Below are positions 25,232-35,154 of a DNA stretch of 38,913 nucleotides, one piece after another. The notes under the pieces are model-generated. The model had not been told where the DNA came from, did not search any database, and was given only the letters and a program-made list of their open reading frames with translations. This DNA is from Caldovatus aquaticus (GTDB lineage: Bacteria; Pseudomonadota; Alphaproteobacteria; Acetobacterales; Acetobacteraceae). How positions within the stretch are numbered: the first letter of the stretch is position 1; every line of letters starts with the position of its first letter. The stretch spans positions 1 through 38,913 of the forward strand of contig NZ_JAHZUY010000029.1 of the NCBI RefSeq assembly GCF_019458025.1. Direction: 5' to 3'. The position numbers and the translations under genes were made by a program.

Positions 25232-25968
25232 CGCGACAGTACCCTGTCCACCCAGCGCAGCAGCGGATTCGCGATCTCCTCCGCGCGCGGTGCCGCCTCC
25301 TGCGGCGGCGCGCCGGCGACGGCGCGCCGGCGCGGCGGCAGGTACTTGTTGACCGGCCGGTAGCCCATCTCCGGCATCAGGTCGTAGCCTCCGCGCTCGC
25401 GCACCAGCCGCGACACCGCGCTCTCCGGGTCGCCGAGGTCGCCGAAATGGCGCGCGCGCGCGGGGCAGGTCAGCACGCAGGCGGGCTGGCGCTGCGCCTC
25501 GGGGATGGTCTCGTTGTAGATGCGGTCGATGCAGAGCGTGCACTTCTTCATCACGCCCGCGTCCTCGTCCAGCTCGCGCGCGCCGTAGGGGCAGGCCCAG
25601 GCGCAGAGGCCGCAGCCGATGCAGGTCTCCGGGTTGACCAGCACGATGCCGTCCTCGGCGCGCTTGTAGGAGGCGCCGGTCGGGCAGACGGTGACACAGG
25701 CCGGCTGCTCGCAGTGCAGGCAGGAGCGCGGGAAGTGCACGGTGCGCCCCGCCTCGCCCTCGCCCGCCTCGTAGGCGTGCACGCGGTTGAACCACACGCC
25801 CTCGGCGCCGGCGGCGTAGGGGTTGAAGTCGGGCAGCGGCGCGAGGTGGCCGCTGGTGTTCCACTCCTTGCAGTTGACCGCGCAGGCATGGCAGCCGACG
25901 CAGGTGTCGAGGTCGATGACGAGGCCGAGCTTCTTCGCGCCCGGCGCGGGGTCCGGCAGGCTGGTCAC
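25228..25968 (-). CDS. soeB: 4Fe-4S electron-transfer subunit, SoeB/DmsB-type
   Basis: A 246-residue ferredoxin-like subunit carrying electrons between the molybdenum subunit and the membrane anchor. Four cysteine groups imply four clusters: Cys23/26/29/33, Cys83/86/91/95, Cys116/119/122/126, and Cys143/146/164/168. The N-terminus has no TAT or Sec signal, in keeping with a cytoplasmic enzyme. NCKEWNTSG and YRPVNKYLPPR are, from memory, typical of the sulfite-oxidising SoeB group. It begins 6 nt after the soeA stop and overlaps soeC by 4 nt. Confidence 0.83.
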   Translation of the reverse strand: MTSLPDPAPGAKKLGLVIDLDTCVGCHACAVNCKEWNTSGHLAPLPDFNPYAAGAEGVWFNRVHAYEAGEGEAGRTVHFPRSCLHCEQPACVTVCPTGASYKRAEDGIVLVNPETCIGCGLCAWACPYGARELDEDAGVMKKCTLCIDRIYNETIPEAQRQPACVLTCPARARHFGDLGDPESAVSRLVRERGGYDLMPEMGYRPVNKYLPPRRRAVAGAPPQEAAPRAEEIANPLLRWVDRVLSR

Positions 25969-25974
25969 GGTGCG

Positions 25975-28839
25975 TCAGGGTCCGGCGTTGTAGCGGAGCA
26001 GGGCGGGCGGCGGCGGCAGATGCGCCGGCGCGCGCAGCGGCGGCGGGCGCGGCGCGGTCGCGCCAGCCTCCTCGGGCGCGCACTTCTCGACGCGCACGCG
26101 CAGGTCGTACCACGCGGCCTGGCCGGTGACGGGATCGGCGTTGGCGAGGCGCGGCCCCTCCTGCGCCGGCAGCCACTCGCTGATCGCGTGGTTCAGCAGG
26201 AAGCCCTGCGTGGCTTCCGGCGCGTCCTCGGCCAGCTGCCACGCGCCGGCGCGCTTGCCGATGGCGTTCCAGGTCCAGACCGTGTCCGGGCTCACGCCCT
26301 CCATCAGCGTGACCTGGCAGCGCACCCGCCCGGCGCGGCTCGTCACCCACACCCAGTCGTCCTGGGCGAGGCCCAGGCGCTCGGCGGTGGCGCGGTGCAT
26401 GTAGAGGCGGTTGGCGCCGTGGATCTGCCGCAGCCAGGCGTTCATCGAGCCCCACGAATGGTACATCGCCATCGGCCGCTGCGTCACCGCGGAGAGCGGG
26501 AACTGCGCGAGGTCCTGGCCCGCGTGCTCGAGCGGCGGGTACCAGATCGGCAGCGGGTCGCAGTAGGTGCGCACGCGCTCGCGCAGGCGTTCGGGCGGCT
26601 GCCTCGCGCCGTGGCCCTCGGCGGCGAGGCGGAACTTCTGCAGCGGCTCGGACCATATCTGCAGCACGATCTGCTCCGCCTTGCCGATCAGTCCCATCGC
26701 CTTCGCGCCCTCGAGATAGGCCCGGTTGGCGTGCTTGTAGTAGAGCTGCTCCGGCGGCAGGTGGTCGCGCCAGAAGCAGCCGTTCTCGACGTAGCGGCGG
26801 AGCTGGTCCGGGTTCGGCTCGCCGACCCCCTTCGCGCTGCCGTCCCGGCCGCGCCAGCCGGCGAGCGGGCCGATCCCCGGCGCGCGCTCGTGGTTGACGA
26901 TGTAGTCCGGGTAGTCCCGGAAGCGCGGGCTGCCGTCCTCCTTCACGAAGGCGGGCAGGCCGAGCCGCGCGCCGAGCTCGATCAGCACGTCCTGGAAGGG
27001 GCGCACGTCGCGGTCGGGCTTCACCACCGGCTGGCGGATCGCGTCGCCCGCGCCGTGGGCGCTGCCGATCGGACGGTCGAGCAGCGAGATGCAGTCCCAG
27101 CGCTCGAGATAGGTGGTGTCGGGCAGGACCAGGTCGGCGTAGGGGACCGTCTCGGAGAAGTAGGCGTCGGCGTAGATGACGTGCGGGATGACATACTCGC
27201 CGTCCGGCCGCCGCGCGGTCAGGAGGCGCGTGACCTCGCCCGGGTTCATCGCGCTGTTCCAGGCCATGTTCGCCATGAACAGGAACAGCGTGTCGATCGG
27301 ATAGGGATCGCCGGCGGCGGCGTTGCCGATCACCGTGTGCATCAGCCCGTGCAGGCCGAGCGGCGCCTCCCAGGAGAAGGCCTTGTCCACGCGCAGCGGG
27401 TTGCCGGCCTCGTCCACCAGCAGGTCGTCGGGGCCGTGCGGGAAGGCGAGCAGGTTGCCCGCGATCGGCGTGTTCGGCGCGACGCTCCTGCCGGCCGGCC
27501 CCGGCCCGGGCGGGATCGGCCGCGGGAAGGGCGACTTGTAGCGCCAGGAGCCCGGCGTATCCACCGCGCCGAGCAGCATCTGCAGGATGTGCAGCGCGCG
27601 GCAGGTATGGAAGCCGTTGGAGTGGGCCGAGATGCCGCGCATCGCGTGGAAGGCGACGGGGCGGCCGAGCATAGTCTCGTGCCGCCGGCCGAGCGTGTCG
27701 GTCCACGGCTGGTCGAGCACGATCGCCTGGTCGAACGCGACCGCGGCGAGCTCGGCGGCGATGCGGCGGATGCGCTCCGCGCTCACGCCGCAGCGTTCCG
27801 CCACCGCCTCCGGCGCGTACTCGGCGCCGAGGTAGCGCGCCGCCATCAGGTGGAACACGGGCTGGGCGCGGCGCCCGTCGGGCAGGGCGAACTCGCCGAC
27901 CAGCACCGGCTGCATCCCCGGCGTCGCCGCGTCCAATGCGCCGCGCGCGCGGTCCCAGGCGAGCGGCCTTCCCGCCTCGTCGCGCGCGAACAGGCCGTCG
28001 TCCGGGCCGCCGGGGTTGCGCACCACCAGCCAGGGGGCGTTGGTGTAGCGGACGAGGAATTCGGCATCCACGCGGCCGGCGCGCAGCAGCTCGTGGATCA
28101 GCGCCATCACGAACAGCCCGTCCGTGCCGGGGCGGATGCCGATCCACTCGTCCGCCACCGCCGAGTAGCCGGTGCGCACCGGGTTGACCGAGACGAACTT
28201 CGCCCCGCGCGCCTTCAGCCCGGCGAGGCCGAGCTTGATCGGGTTCGAGTCGTGGTCCTCCGCCACGCCGAACATCATCAGGTACTTCGTGCGCTCCCAG
28301 TCCGGCTCGCCGAACTCCCAGAACGAGCCGCCGACGGTGTACATCCCGCCCGCCGCCATGTTCACCGAGCAGAACCCGCCGTGGGCGGCGAAATTCGGCG
28401 TGCCGAACTGCGCCGCCCAGAAGCCGGTGAGCGACTGGCTCTGGTCGCGCCCGGTGAAGAAGGCGAGCCGGCGCGGGTCGGTCTCGCGCACGCGCCGGAG
28501 CCAGCCGGTGGCGATCTCCATCGCCTCGTCCCAGGAGATCTCGGCGAACTCGCCCGAGCCGCGCTCGCCCACGCGCTTGAGCGGCGCGCGCAGCCGCGCC
28601 GGCGCGTAGTGGTTCATGATCCCGGCGGAGCCCTTGCCGCAGAGCACGCCGCGGTTGACCGGATGGTCCGGGTTGCCCTCGATGTAGCGGATGCGCCCGC
28701 CCTTGAGGTGCACGCGGATGCCGCAGCGGCAGGCGCACATGTAGCAGGTGGTGTGCTTCACCTCGTCGCCGACCGGGCGCGAGTACTCGATGCGCTCCGC
28801 CGGCGCCTCGCCCCGCCGGGACCGCTGGCTCCCGTCCAT
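25975..28839 (-). CDS. soeA: Molybdopterin oxidoreductase, probable sulfite dehydrogenase SoeA
   Basis: A 954-residue DMSO-reductase-family catalytic subunit. The N-terminal [4Fe-4S] motif is Cys32, Cys35, Cys39 and Cys67 (CYMCACRCGI...GVLCGKG). Molybdopterin-site landmarks follow: FFTGRDQSQSLTGFWAAQFGTPNFAAHGGFC, MMFGVAEDHDSNPIKLGL, VNPVRTGYSAVADEWIGIRPGTDG and MRGISAHSNGFHTCRALHILQMLLGA. The C-terminal Molydop-binding domain contains MYHSWGSMNAWLRQIHG and WTWNAIGKRAGAWQL. As I recall, these are hallmarks of SoeA of sulfur-oxidising and Roseobacter-type bacteria. There is no TAT signal, so it is cytoplasmic like SoeA, unlike DmsA. AAGGAG precedes the ATG at good distance. It heads soeABC. 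Another DMSO-reductase-type substrate is the alternative. Confidence 0.78.
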   Translation of the reverse strand: MDGSQRSRRGEAPAERIEYSRPVGDEVKHTTCYMCACRCGIRVHLKGGRIRYIEGNPDHPVNRGVLCGKGSAGIMNHYAPARLRAPLKRVGERGSGEFAEISWDEAMEIATGWLRRVRETDPRRLAFFTGRDQSQSLTGFWAAQFGTPNFAAHGGFCSVNMAAGGMYTVGGSFWEFGEPDWERTKYLMMFGVAEDHDSNPIKLGLAGLKARGAKFVSVNPVRTGYSAVADEWIGIRPGTDGLFVMALIHELLRAGRVDAEFLVRYTNAPWLVVRNPGGPDDGLFARDEAGRPLAWDRARGALDAATPGMQPVLVGEFALPDGRRAQPVFHLMAARYLGAEYAPEAVAERCGVSAERIRRIAAELAAVAFDQAIVLDQPWTDTLGRRHETMLGRPVAFHAMRGISAHSNGFHTCRALHILQMLLGAVDTPGSWRYKSPFPRPIPPGPGPAGRSVAPNTPIAGNLLAFPHGPDDLLVDEAGNPLRVDKAFSWEAPLGLHGLMHTVIGNAAAGDPYPIDTLFLFMANMAWNSAMNPGEVTRLLTARRPDGEYVIPHVIYADAYFSETVPYADLVLPDTTYLERWDCISLLDRPIGSAHGAGDAIRQPVVKPDRDVRPFQDVLIELGARLGLPAFVKEDGSPRFRDYPDYIVNHERAPGIGPLAGWRGRDGSAKGVGEPNPDQLRRYVENGCFWRDHLPPEQLYYKHANRAYLEGAKAMGLIGKAEQIVLQIWSEPLQKFRLAAEGHGARQPPERLRERVRTYCDPLPIWYPPLEHAGQDLAQFPLSAVTQRPMAMYHSWGSMNAWLRQIHGANRLYMHRATAERLGLAQDDWVWVTSRAGRVRCQVTLMEGVSPDTVWTWNAIGKRAGAWQLAEDAPEATQGFLLNHAISEWLPAQEGPRLANADPVTGQAAWYDLRVRVEKCAPEEAGATAPRPPPLRAPAHLPPPPALLRYNAGP

Positions 28840-28889
28840 TCCCGCTCCTTGCGCTGACCGGGGCGGAGTAGGCCACGAACCGGCGCCGA

Positions 28890-28931
28890 GGGCAAACGGC
28901 GGCCCGGGGCCGCGGGCCGGGCGAGGCCGCC
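28890..28931 (-). terminator. Probable terminator after the efflux operon
   Basis: Reading leftward, GGCGGCC (28925-28931) pairs with GGCCGCC (28898-28904) and is followed by GTTTGCCC. The hairpin begins about 10 nt after the mdtC-like stop, and an inner CGGCCCG/CGGGCCG stem can form instead. The short T3 makes it only a moderate intrinsic terminator. Confidence 0.42.
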
Positions 28932-28940
28932 CCGGCGCGG

Positions 28941-31900
28941 TCATTCCGCGGGCGCGGGCAGGGGGCGCCCGGCCCGCCGCCGGCGGCCGAGGCCGTCGAA
29001 GGCGAGATAGACGGCGGGGGTGGTGTAGAGGGTCAGGACCTGCGACAGCGCCAGCCCGCCGATGATGGCGATGCCGAGCGGCTGGCGCAGCTCCGCCCCG
29101 GCGCCCGAGGCGAGGGCGAGCGGCACCGCGCCGAGCATCGCCGCCAGCGTCGTCATCAGGATCGGGCGGAAGCGCTCGCGGCAGGCGGCGAGGATAGCCT
29201 CCCGCCCGCCGATCCCCTCCGTCCGCTCGTGCTCCAGCGCGAAGTCCACCATCATGATGCCGTTCTTCTTCACGATGCCCATCAGCAGGAGCACCCCGAT
29301 CAGCGAGATCAGCGTGAACGGCGTGCCGGTCGCGAGCATCGCAAGCAGGGCGCCGATGCCGGCCGTCGGCAGGGTGGAGAGGATGGTCAGCGGGTGCAGC
29401 AGGTGCTCGTAGAGCACGCCGAGCACGATGTAGATCGCGACCGCGGCGGCGAGGATCAGCAGCACCTGGTCGCGGTTCTGCGCCTGCGCGGCGCGGGCAT
29501 TGCCGGCGAACTCCCCCCGCACCTCGGGCGGCATGCCGATCTCCAACGCCGCCCGCTCCACCGCCGCCATGGCGCGGTCGAGCGCGACCCCCGGGGCGAG
29601 GTTGAAGCTCAGCGTCGCCGCCGGGAACTGGCCCTGATGCGTCACCGAGAGCGGCGCCGTCGTCCGCTCCACCCGCACCAGCGCGCCGAGCGGCACCTGC
29701 GCGCCGGTCGCGCTCGGCACCCAGATGCCGGCGAGCTGCTCCGGGTGCTGCGCGAGGCGCGGGTCCACCTCCAGCACCACGCGGTACTGGTTGCGGCTGC
29801 GGTAGATCGTCGAGACCTGGCGCTGCGCGAAGGCGTCGTTCAGCGCCGCGTCGATCGCCGCGACGCTGACGCCCAGCCGCGCCGCCGCCTCGCGGTCGAT
29901 CACGGCGCGGGCGACGAGGCCGGTGCGCTCCTGGTCGCTGCTGACGTCGGCCACCTCCGGCAGCTCGCGCAGCCTGCGCAGCAGCGCCTCCGACCAGGTG
30001 CCGAGCGCCTCGAGGTCGGGCGAGAGCAGCACGTACTGGTAGGAGGCGTTGCTCGCGCGCCCGCCGATCCAGACGTCCTGCACCGGGCGCAGGAAGGTCT
30101 GGATGCCCGGGATCTGCGACAGCGGCCGGCGCAGCCGGTCCACCACCTGCCGCGCCGTCGCCCCGCCGCGCTCCTCCACCGGCTTGAGCGAGACGAACAG
30201 CCGCCCCCGGCTGACCGAGGCGTTGCCGCCGCCGGTGCCGATCTGCGAGCCGACCGCCGCGACCGCCGGGTCGCGCAGCAGCACCTGCACCACCCGCTCC
30301 TGCAGCGCCTGCATCGCCTGGAAGGAGATGTCGGGGGCGGCGACGGTGCCGCCGAAGATCAGGCCGGTGTCCTGTTCCGGGATGAAGCCCTTGGGCACGA
30401 CGACGTAGAGCCAGACCGTCACGCCGACCAGCGCCACCGTCAGCGCCACCATCGTGCGGCGGAAGCGGAGCGTCCAGGCGAGGCTCCGCACGTAGCCGCG
30501 CGTCAGCGCCCCCATCGCCGCCTCGAAGCCGCACTCGAGCAGGCCCGGGGGCGGCGGCGGGCCGCCGCGCCCGAGATGCGCGGCCATGGCCGGCGTCAGG
30601 GTCAGCGAGACGACGCCCGAGATCGCCACCGCGATCGCCAGCACGGCGGAGAACTCCCGCAGCATCCGCCCCGTGACGCCGCCCATGAACAGCAGCGGGA
30701 CGAACACCGCGATCAGCGAGAGGGTGATCGAGAGCACGGTGAAGCCGATCTGCCGCGCGCCCTCGAGCGCGGCGCGCAGCGGCTCCATCCCGCGCCCGCG
30801 CAGCCGCGCCATGTTCTCGATCATCACGATCGCATCGTCCACGACGAAGCCGACCGAGATGGTGAGCGCCATCAGCGTCAGGTTGTTGAGCGAGTAGCCC
30901 AGCAGCCACATCGCCGCGAAGGTGCCGAGCAGCGAGAGCGGCACCGCCGTCCCCGCGGCCGCGACCGCCGAGGCGCGGCGCAGGAACAGCGCCACCACCC
31001 CGACGACCAGCGCGACGGCGATCAGCAGCGCGTGCTGCACCTCGCGCACGCTGGCGCGGATGGTCTCGGTGCGGTCGCGGACGACGCGCATCTGCACGCC
31101 GGCGGGCAGCCAGCGCTCGAGCCGCGGCAGCAGCGCGCGGACGCCGTCCACCACCTCGATCACGTTGGCGTCGGCCTGCTTGAAGACCAGGACGAGCACG
31201 GCCGGCCGCCCGTCGAAGGAGCCGCCCTGGCGCCGGTCGCGCACGTCGAGCGCGACCTCCGCGACGTCGGCGAGCCGCACCACCGCGCCCTGCGCGGCGC
31301 GGAGGACGATGGCGCCGAACTCCCCGGGCGCGGTCAGGCGGTCGTTCACCGCGATCGCCGCCGCCTGGTCGCGGCCGTCCACCAGGCCGGTCGGCTGGGT
31401 GACGTTGGCGGCGCGGATCGCCTGGCGGATCTGCTCGAGCGAGACGCCGGCCGCGTTCGCCGCCAGCGGGTCGACGGAGACACGGATCGCCGGCTGCTCC
31501 GACCCGCCGATCGCGACGCGGCTCACCCCCGGGACCCGCGCGATGTGCTGCGCCAGGAGGGTGTCGGCCGCGTCGTACACCGCGCCGGGCGGCACCGTGT
31601 CGGAGGTCAGCGCCATGATCAGCACCGGCGCGTCGGCCGGGTTCGCCTTGTAGAAGCGCGGCGGGTTCGGCAGGTCGGCCGGCAGGTCGGCGCCGGCGGC
31701 GCTGATCGCCGCCTGCACGTCGCGCGCCGCGCCCTCGATGCTGCGCGAGAGGTCGAACTGCACCGCGATCTGGGTGGTGCCGAGCGAGGAGGTCGAGGTC
31801 ATCTCCGTCACCCCGGCGATGGCGCCGAGGTGGCGCTCGAGCGGCGCGGCGACGGAGGCGGCCATGGTCGCGGGGTCCGCGCCCGGCTGGTTCGCCTGGA

Positions 31901-32039
31901 CGACGATGGTCGGCAGGTCCACGCGCGGCAGCGGCGCGATCGGCAGCGCGAAGTAGGCGACGAGCCCGGCCAGCGCGACGCCGAGCGCGAACAGCGCCGT
32001 CGCGATGGGGCGGCGGATGAAGGGTTCGGAGAGGGACAT
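28941..32039 (-). CDS. RND efflux pump inner-membrane subunit, MdtC/MuxC-type
   Basis: A 1032-residue proton-driven RND pump. It opens SEPFIRRPIATALFALGVALAGLVAYFALP and shows the porter-domain signature GADPATMAASVAAPLERHLGAIAGV. The TM4 proton-relay Asp pair lies in GFVVDDAIVMIENMARL. Other marks are SLIAVFVPLLFMGGVTGRMLREF and, near the end, LLMGIVKKNGIMMVDFALE. About 12 membrane helices and two large periplasmic loops are evident. In MdtABC and MuxABC systems two different pump subunits assemble together; here the second copy ends 13 nt upstream. The last gene of the operon. Substrates are unknown (bile salts, novobiocin-like drugs in known homologues). Confidence 0.9.
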   Translation of the reverse strand: MSLSEPFIRRPIATALFALGVALAGLVAYFALPIAPLPRVDLPTIVVQANQPGADPATMAASVAAPLERHLGAIAGVTEMTSTSSLGTTQIAVQFDLSRSIEGAARDVQAAISAAGADLPADLPNPPRFYKANPADAPVLIMALTSDTVPPGAVYDAADTLLAQHIARVPGVSRVAIGGSEQPAIRVSVDPLAANAAGVSLEQIRQAIRAANVTQPTGLVDGRDQAAAIAVNDRLTAPGEFGAIVLRAAQGAVVRLADVAEVALDVRDRRQGGSFDGRPAVLVLVFKQADANVIEVVDGVRALLPRLERWLPAGVQMRVVRDRTETIRASVREVQHALLIAVALVVGVVALFLRRASAVAAAGTAVPLSLLGTFAAMWLLGYSLNNLTLMALTISVGFVVDDAIVMIENMARLRGRGMEPLRAALEGARQIGFTVLSITLSLIAVFVPLLFMGGVTGRMLREFSAVLAIAVAISGVVSLTLTPAMAAHLGRGGPPPPPGLLECGFEAAMGALTRGYVRSLAWTLRFRRTMVALTVALVGVTVWLYVVVPKGFIPEQDTGLIFGGTVAAPDISFQAMQALQERVVQVLLRDPAVAAVGSQIGTGGGNASVSRGRLFVSLKPVEERGGATARQVVDRLRRPLSQIPGIQTFLRPVQDVWIGGRASNASYQYVLLSPDLEALGTWSEALLRRLRELPEVADVSSDQERTGLVARAVIDREAAARLGVSVAAIDAALNDAFAQRQVSTIYRSRNQYRVVLEVDPRLAQHPEQLAGIWVPSATGAQVPLGALVRVERTTAPLSVTHQGQFPAATLSFNLAPGVALDRAMAAVERAALEIGMPPEVRGEFAGNARAAQAQNRDQVLLILAAAVAIYIVLGVLYEHLLHPLTILSTLPTAGIGALLAMLATGTPFTLISLIGVLLLMGIVKKNGIMMVDFALEHERTEGIGGREAILAACRERFRPILMTTLAAMLGAVPLALASGAGAELRQPLGIAIIGGLALSQVLTLYTTPAVYLAFDGLGRRRRAGRPLPAPAE

Positions 32040-32052
32040 GGCGCCCGCGCCG

Positions 32053-35000
32053 CTACTCCGCCGGCGCGACCGCCCGGCGGCCGCCGCGCGCCAGCGAGGC
32101 GCGCAGCCGCTCCAGCGCAAGGTAGATCGCCGGCGTGGTGTAGAGGGTGATCACCTGCGAGAGCAGCAGCCCGCCGATCACCGAGACGCCGAGCGGGATG
32201 CGCAGCTCCGACCCCGGCCCGTGCGCCAGGACGAGCGGCACCGCGCCGAGCAGCGCGGCCACGGTCGTCATCATGATCGGGCGGAAGCGCTTCACGGCCG
32301 CCTCGGCGATCGCCGCGCGCGGCGCGAGGCCGCGCTCCCGCTGCGCCTCGAGCGCGAAGTCGATCATCATGATCGCGTTCTTCTTCACGATGCCCATCAG
32401 CAGCAGGATGCCGATGATCCCGACCACGGAGAGGTCAAGCCCGAGCATCCGGAGCGCGAGCAGCGCGCCGATGCCGGCCGAGGGCAGCGTGGAGAGGATG
32501 GTGAGCGGGTGGAGCACGCTCTCGTAGAGCATGCCGAGCACGATGTAGATCGCGACCACCGCGGCGAGGATCAGCCAGGGCTGCCCGGCGAGCGCGCGCT
32601 GGAACTCCGCCGCGTCGCCGGCGAAGCTCGCGGTCGTCGTCTCCGGCATGCCGATCTCCGCCTCGGCCGCGCGGATCGCGGCGACCGCGCGGCCGAGCGA
32701 GACCCCGGGCGCGAGGTCGAAGCCGAGCGTGACCGCCGGGAACTGCGCCTGGCGCGTGATCACAAGCGGCCCCGCGGCGCGGCCGATGCGCGCGATCTCG
32801 GCGAGCGGCACCTGCGCCGCGCCGCCCTCCGCGGGCACGCGGAGCTGGCCGATCAGCGCCGGGTCGTCGCGCAGCTCCGGCGCCGCCTCCAGCACCACCC
32901 GGTACTGGTTGGCCTGGCCGTAGATGGTCGAGATCTGGCGCTGGCCGAAGGCGCTGTAGAGCACGTCGTCCACCGCCTGCATGGTGACGCCGAGCCGCCC
33001 GGCGCGGTCGCGGTCGACCTCGACGGTGATGCGCAGGCCCCCGTCGCGCTGGTCGGAGGCGACGTCGCGCAGCTCCGGCAGCGCGGCGAGCCGCGCCTGC
33101 AGCCGCGGCGCGAAGACGGCGAGCGTCGCCGGGTCGGGGTCCATCAGCGTGTACTGGTAGGGCGTGCTGCCCGGCCGCGCGCCGACGGTGATGTCCTGCA
33201 CCGGCTGCAGGTGCACGACCACGCCCGGGATCGCGTCGAGCACGGGCTGCAGCCGCGCGATCACCGCCCGCACCTCCTCGCCGCGCCGCTCGCGCGGGTG
33301 CAGCACCGCGGTGATGCGGCCGGTGTTCGGCGCCAGCCCGGCGCTTCCCGCCCCCGCCACCGAGGCGGTCGCCGCGACGGCGGGATCGGCGGCGATCGCC
33401 TCCGCCACCGCGCGCTGGAACTCGACCACGCGGGCGAAGGAGGCGTCCTCCGGCGCCTCGACCGTGGCGACGATCAGCCCGGTGTCCTGCACCGGCAAGA
33501 ACCCCTTGGGCATCGCGGCGTAGAGCCAGACCGTCGCGCCCAGCGTCAGCGCGGCGAAGGCGAGCATCGGCCCCTGGCGGCGCAGCGTCCGCTCCAGGCT
33601 CCGCCCGTAGGCGTCGCGCAGCGCGTCCATCGCGCGGCCCGCGGCGCGGGCGATCCGCCCCGGGCGCTCCTCCGCCGTCGCGCGCAGCATGCGCCCGCAC
33701 ATCATCGGCGTCAGGGTCAGCGAGACCGCCATCGAGACGACGACGGCGATCGAGAGCGTCATCGCGAATTCCCGGAACAGGCGCCCGACCACGCCCGGCA
33801 TGAACAGCAGCGGGATGAACACCGCCACCAGCGAGACGGTGAGCGAGAGGATGGTGAAGCCGATCTGCCGCGCGCCCGCGAAGGCGGCGTCCAGCGGCTT
33901 CCTCCCCTCCTCGATCAGGCGGACGATGTTCTCGATCATCACGATCGCGTCGTCCACGACGAAGCCGGCGGCGATGGTCAGCGCCATCAGCGAGAGGTTG
34001 TTGAGCGAGTAGCCGGCGAGCGCCATCACCCCGAAGGTGCCGAGGATCGAGAGCGGCAGGGCGAGGCCGGGGATCAGCGTCGCGCGCAGGCTGCGCAGGA
34101 ACAGGTAGATCACCGCCACCACCAGCCCGACGGCAAGGGCAAGGCTCGCCTGCACCTCGCGCACGCCGGCGCGGATCGTCTCGGTGCGGTCGGCGACGAC
34201 GGAGAGGGTCGCGCCCGGCGGCAGGGCGCGCTCGAGCTCGCGGAGCTGCGCGCGGATGCCCGCCACCGTCTCGACGATGTTGGCGCCGGGCTGGCGCTGC
34301 ACGTCGAGCAGCACCGCCGGGCGGCCGTCGTACCAGGCGCGGCTCAGCGTGTTCTCCAGGTCCTCGACCGCCGTGCCGACGTCGCGCAGGCGGACCGGCG
34401 CGCCGTTGCGCCAGGCGACGATCAGGTCGCGGAAGTCCTCGGCCGAGCGGAGCTGGTCGTTCGCCATGATCGTCGAGGCCTGGCGCGGGCCGTCCAGGCT
34501 GCCCTTCGGCGTCGCGACGTTGGCCGCCGCGACCGCCTGGCGCACGTCCTCGAGCGACAGGCCGTAGGCGGCGAGGCGCCGCGGGTCCACCTGCAGCCGC
34601 ACCGCCGGGCGCATGCTGCCCTGCACCACCACGCGCCCCACCCCGCTCACCTGCGCCAGCCGCTGCGCGAGCAGCGTGTCCGCCGCGTCGCTGAGGCGGT
34701 GGACCGGCAGCGTCTTCGAGGTCAGCGCCAGCGTGATGATCGGCGGATCGGCCGGGTTCACCTTGGCGTAGGTCGGCGGGTAGGGCAGGCCGGAGGGCAG
34801 CGTGCCGCGCGCCGCGCCGATCGCCGCCTGCACGTCCTGGGCCGCGTCGTCTATGTCGCGGCTGAGCGCGAACTGCAGCGTGATGCGGCTGATCCCCGGC
34901 CCGCTGACCGAGATCATGTCGCTGAGCCCGGCGATCTGCGCGAGCTGGCGCTCGAGCGGGGCGGTGACCAGCACCGCCACCGTCTCCGGCGAGGCGCCGG

Positions 35001-35154
35001 GAAGCCGCGTCGTCACCTCGATGGTCGGGAAATCCACCTCCGGCAGCGCCGAGACCGGCAGGCGCAGGTAGCCGAGCAGGCCGGCGAGCAGCAGCGCGAC
35101 CGCGAGCAGGCCGGTGGCGACGGGCCGGCGGATGAAGGGAGCGGAGACGTTCAC
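32053..35154 (-). CDS. RND efflux pump inner-membrane subunit, MdtB/MuxB-type
   Basis: A 1033-residue RND pump, clearly related to the next gene but not a recent duplicate: it differs throughout the porter loops. It begins NVSAPFIRRPVATGLLAVALLLAGLLGYLRLP and has GASPETVAVLVTAPLERQLAQIAGL. The TM4 Asp pair is in GFVVDDAIVMIENIVRL, and LLMGIVKKNAIMMIDFALEAQRERG lies near the C-terminus. The GTG start overlaps the adaptor stop as GTGA, so adaptor and pump are translationally coupled. Gene order (adaptor, pump, pump) matches mdtABC. Expected to sit in the inner membrane as a heterotrimer with the following pump. Confidence 0.9.
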   Translation of the reverse strand: MNVSAPFIRRPVATGLLAVALLLAGLLGYLRLPVSALPEVDFPTIEVTTRLPGASPETVAVLVTAPLERQLAQIAGLSDMISVSGPGISRITLQFALSRDIDDAAQDVQAAIGAARGTLPSGLPYPPTYAKVNPADPPIITLALTSKTLPVHRLSDAADTLLAQRLAQVSGVGRVVVQGSMRPAVRLQVDPRRLAAYGLSLEDVRQAVAAANVATPKGSLDGPRQASTIMANDQLRSAEDFRDLIVAWRNGAPVRLRDVGTAVEDLENTLSRAWYDGRPAVLLDVQRQPGANIVETVAGIRAQLRELERALPPGATLSVVADRTETIRAGVREVQASLALAVGLVVAVIYLFLRSLRATLIPGLALPLSILGTFGVMALAGYSLNNLSLMALTIAAGFVVDDAIVMIENIVRLIEEGRKPLDAAFAGARQIGFTILSLTVSLVAVFIPLLFMPGVVGRLFREFAMTLSIAVVVSMAVSLTLTPMMCGRMLRATAEERPGRIARAAGRAMDALRDAYGRSLERTLRRQGPMLAFAALTLGATVWLYAAMPKGFLPVQDTGLIVATVEAPEDASFARVVEFQRAVAEAIAADPAVAATASVAGAGSAGLAPNTGRITAVLHPRERRGEEVRAVIARLQPVLDAIPGVVVHLQPVQDITVGARPGSTPYQYTLMDPDPATLAVFAPRLQARLAALPELRDVASDQRDGGLRITVEVDRDRAGRLGVTMQAVDDVLYSAFGQRQISTIYGQANQYRVVLEAAPELRDDPALIGQLRVPAEGGAAQVPLAEIARIGRAAGPLVITRQAQFPAVTLGFDLAPGVSLGRAVAAIRAAEAEIGMPETTTASFAGDAAEFQRALAGQPWLILAAVVAIYIVLGMLYESVLHPLTILSTLPSAGIGALLALRMLGLDLSVVGIIGILLLMGIVKKNAIMMIDFALEAQRERGLAPRAAIAEAAVKRFRPIMMTTVAALLGAVPLVLAHGPGSELRIPLGVSVIGGLLLSQVITLYTTPAIYLALERLRASLARGGRRAVAPAE

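Noticed and set aside
25975..28839. DMSO reductase (DmsA) assignment
   Set aside because: No TAT signal is present and the sequence around the Fe-S motif and GRDQSQS segment matches SoeA as remembered; kept as an alternative only.
25447..28857. A plus-strand open frame of over 1100 codons
   Set aside because: It is antisense to soeA and soeB, whose Fe-S and molybdopterin motifs are unambiguous; the antisense translation has no recognisable domain.
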